Source: Planctomycetia bacterium
Lineage (GTDB): Bacteria; Planctomycetota; Phycisphaerae; UBA1845; UTPLA1
NCBI GenBank assembly: GCA_015075745.1
Contig: JABTTW010000002.1
Coordinates: 820,453-884,452 of the forward strand
Direction: 5' to 3'
DNA: 64,000 bases
Positions within the stretch are counted from its first letter, which is position 1, and each line of letters begins with the position of its first letter. Shown here one piece after another: positions 62,729-64,000 of the stretch. Both the position numbers and the translations under genes were made by a program. A model generated the notes under the pieces. The model was given only the letters and a program-made list of their open reading frames with translations. It did not search any database and was not told where the DNA came from.

Positions 62729-64000
62729 ATGGCTACTGCCACCGCACCTGCACCGGTCAAGTCGGACGTGAAGATTGAATACACCAAGTGCCTGATCGAC
62801 GGCCAATGGGTCGATGCGGTCGCCGGCCGGACGTTTGAGACGATCAACCCGGCGACGGGCGACGTGATCGCGCATGTGGCCGAGGGCGACGAGCCGGATG
62901 TGGACAAGGCGGTGAAGGCGGCGCGCAAGGCCTTCGAGAGCGGGCCGTGGCCGAAGATGTCCGCCTCGCAGCGCGGCAACTTGATGTACAAGCTGGCCGA
63001 CCTGATCGAGAAGAACAAGGAGAAGCTGGCGGCGCTGGAGACGCTGGACAACGGCAAGCCGATCCGCGATTCGCTGAATGCCGACCTGCCGCTGACGGTG
63101 GCGTGCTATCGCTACTACGCGGGCTGGGCGGACAAGATTCACGGCAAGACGATCCCGATCAACGGGCCGTTTTTCTGTTATACGCGGCACGAGCCGATCG
63201 GCGTTTGTGCGCAGATCATCCCGTGGAACTTTCCGCTGCTGATGCAGGCGTGGAAGTGGGGACCGGCGCTGGCGACGGGCAACACGGTCATTCTCAAGCC
63301 GGCCGAGCAGACGCCGCTGACGGCGCTTTATGTCGGGCAGCTTGCGCTTGAGGCGGGCTTTCCGCCGGGCGTCATCAACATCATCCCCGGCATGGGCCCG
63401 ACGGCAGGCGGCGCGATGGCCCGGCACATGGACATCGACAAGGTGGCGTTCACCGGCAGCACCGAGGTGGGCAAGCTGATCATGGCGGCTTCGGCGAAGA
63501 GCAACCTCAAGCGCGTCGGCCTGGAGCTGGGCGGGAAGAGCCCGAACATCGTTTTCGCGGATGCTGACGCGGATGCGGCGATCCAGGGGGCGTACTTCGC
63601 GCTGTTCTTCAACCAGGGGCAGTGCTGCTCCGCCGGATCGCGGCTTTACGTGGAAGAGAAGATTCACGGCGAATTCGTCGAGAAGCTCAAGGGCATCGCC
63701 AAGAGCCGGCGCGTGGGCGATCCGTTTGACATGAAGACGCACCAGGGCCCGCAGGTGAGCCGCGAGCAGTTTGACCGGGTGATGAACTACATCGACAGCG
63801 GCAACCAGCAGGGCGCCAAGATGGTGGCCGGGGGAAGCCGGGTCGGCGATCGGGGCTTTTTCATCGAGCCGACGGTGTTCGACGGCGTCAACGAAGAAAT
63901 GACCATCGCGCAGGAGGAGATCTTCGGCCCGGTGCTTTGCGTGATGCCGTTCAAGGACATCGACGAGGTAATCGCCCGGGCGAATCGCTCGGTGTACGGC
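62729..64000 (+). CDS. aldehyde dehydrogenase (5' part, runs off the window)
   Basis: 424 codons without a stop, cut by the right edge; a full protein would be about 490-500. NAD(P)-dependent oxidation of aldehydes to acids. Motifs: [20 protein letters not shown], the glycine-rich [11 protein letters not shown], the glutamate in [11 protein letters not shown] and the catalytic Cys in [13 protein letters not shown], and EEIFGPVL. It resembles the ALDH1/ALDH2 class. The ATG follows AGGAGG by 7 nt. Confidence 0.95.
   Translation, partial: MATATAPAPVKSDVKIEYTKCLIDGQWVDAVAGRTFETINPATGDVIAHVAEGDEPDVDKAVKAARKAFESGPWPKMSASQRGNLMYKLADLIEKNKEKLAALETLDNGKPIRDSLNADLPLTVACYRYYAGWADKIHGKTIPINGPFFCYTRHEPIGVCAQIIPWNFPLLMQAWKWGPALATGNTVILKPAEQTPLTALYVGQLALEAGFPPGVINIIPGMGPTAGGAMARHMDIDKVAFTGSTEVGKLIMAASAKSNLKRVGLELGGKSPNIVFADADADAAIQGAYFALFFNQGQCCSAGSRLYVEEKIHGEFVEKLKGIAKSRRVGDPFDMKTHQGPQVSREQFDRVMNYIDSGNQQGAKMVAGGSRVGDRGFFIEPTVFDGVNEEMTIAQEEIFGPVLCVMPFKDIDEVIARANRSVYG

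Noticed and set aside
62246..62771. Open frames with repeated peptides in the tandem array
   Set aside because: Unit lengths differ and are not all multiples of three; the peptides arise from the repeats and lack start signals.

Overview
The window is about 64 kb of GC-rich bacterial chromosome. Several features point to a planctomycete, probably of the Phycisphaerae or a close relative (an inference). These include two membrane proteins with short CxxC...CxxC zinc ribbons (one with the C-x-x-C-G-Y-D-L-R-G form common in that phylum), very large FHA/coiled-coil proteins beside mraZ, a single-chain glycine decarboxylase, two tandem clpP genes behind trigger factor, an FlgM-type anti-sigma factor and many lipoproteins.

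Layout. 1-12.3 kb (minus strand): mraZ with its own operator and terminator, a GT4 glycosyltransferase, a 2143-residue coiled-coil membrane protein, an FHA/coiled-coil protein and a lipoprotein. 12.9-22.6 kb: proteostasis genes (tig, clpP, clpP), tRNA-Gly, the glycine cleavage set gcvP-gcvH-gcvT with a small extra gene inside it, and a divergent SpoU methyltransferase. 22.6-26.1 kb (plus): Hsp20, a 33-residue basic microprotein on the minus strand, acylphosphatase, rho and a quinone-oxidoreductase-like MDR enzyme. 26.1-34.5 kb: a zinc-ribbon membrane protein, two AlkD-like genes around a DUF1801 gene, coaX overlapping an atypical mnmE-like gene, a zinc-ribbon MFS transporter and a GAF-SpoIIE phosphatase.

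34,732-43,403 is an integrated element of about 8.7 kb. It lies in tRNA-Glu(UUC) between perfect 27-bp direct repeats. It carries a PrimPol-helicase replication protein, an AlpA-type regulator, several small regulators, an HTH gene and a tyrosine integrase; no capsid, terminase or conjugation gene was seen. The core att sequence lies inside the integrase reading frame. In the integrated form the integrase ends just past the core. The frame-matched 94-codon continuation is stranded at the other end of the element, where it overlaps the next gene by GTGA. In the excised circle a 586-residue integrase would be rebuilt and linked to the cargo operon. Matching short motifs are arranged as mirror images around the two cores. 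This is the strongest candidate for an undescribed system in the window.

44.1-64 kb: TerC and a PGPGW protein, an NCS1 permease, a zinc ABC importer (znuABC-like), FlgM, a GltD/PreT-type flavoprotein, a lipoprotein aspartyl protease with a PDZ domain, a LABN-domain protein, a membrane-anchored phosphatase, an iron/cobalamin-type ABC importer, purQ, a large lipoprotein and an aldehyde dehydrogenase cut by the window end. Intergenic DNA contains a three-copy dispersed repeat of about 205-225 bp and a modular tandem array. At least five genes have a -10 hexamer 6-8 nt before the start codon, which suggests leaderless transcripts.
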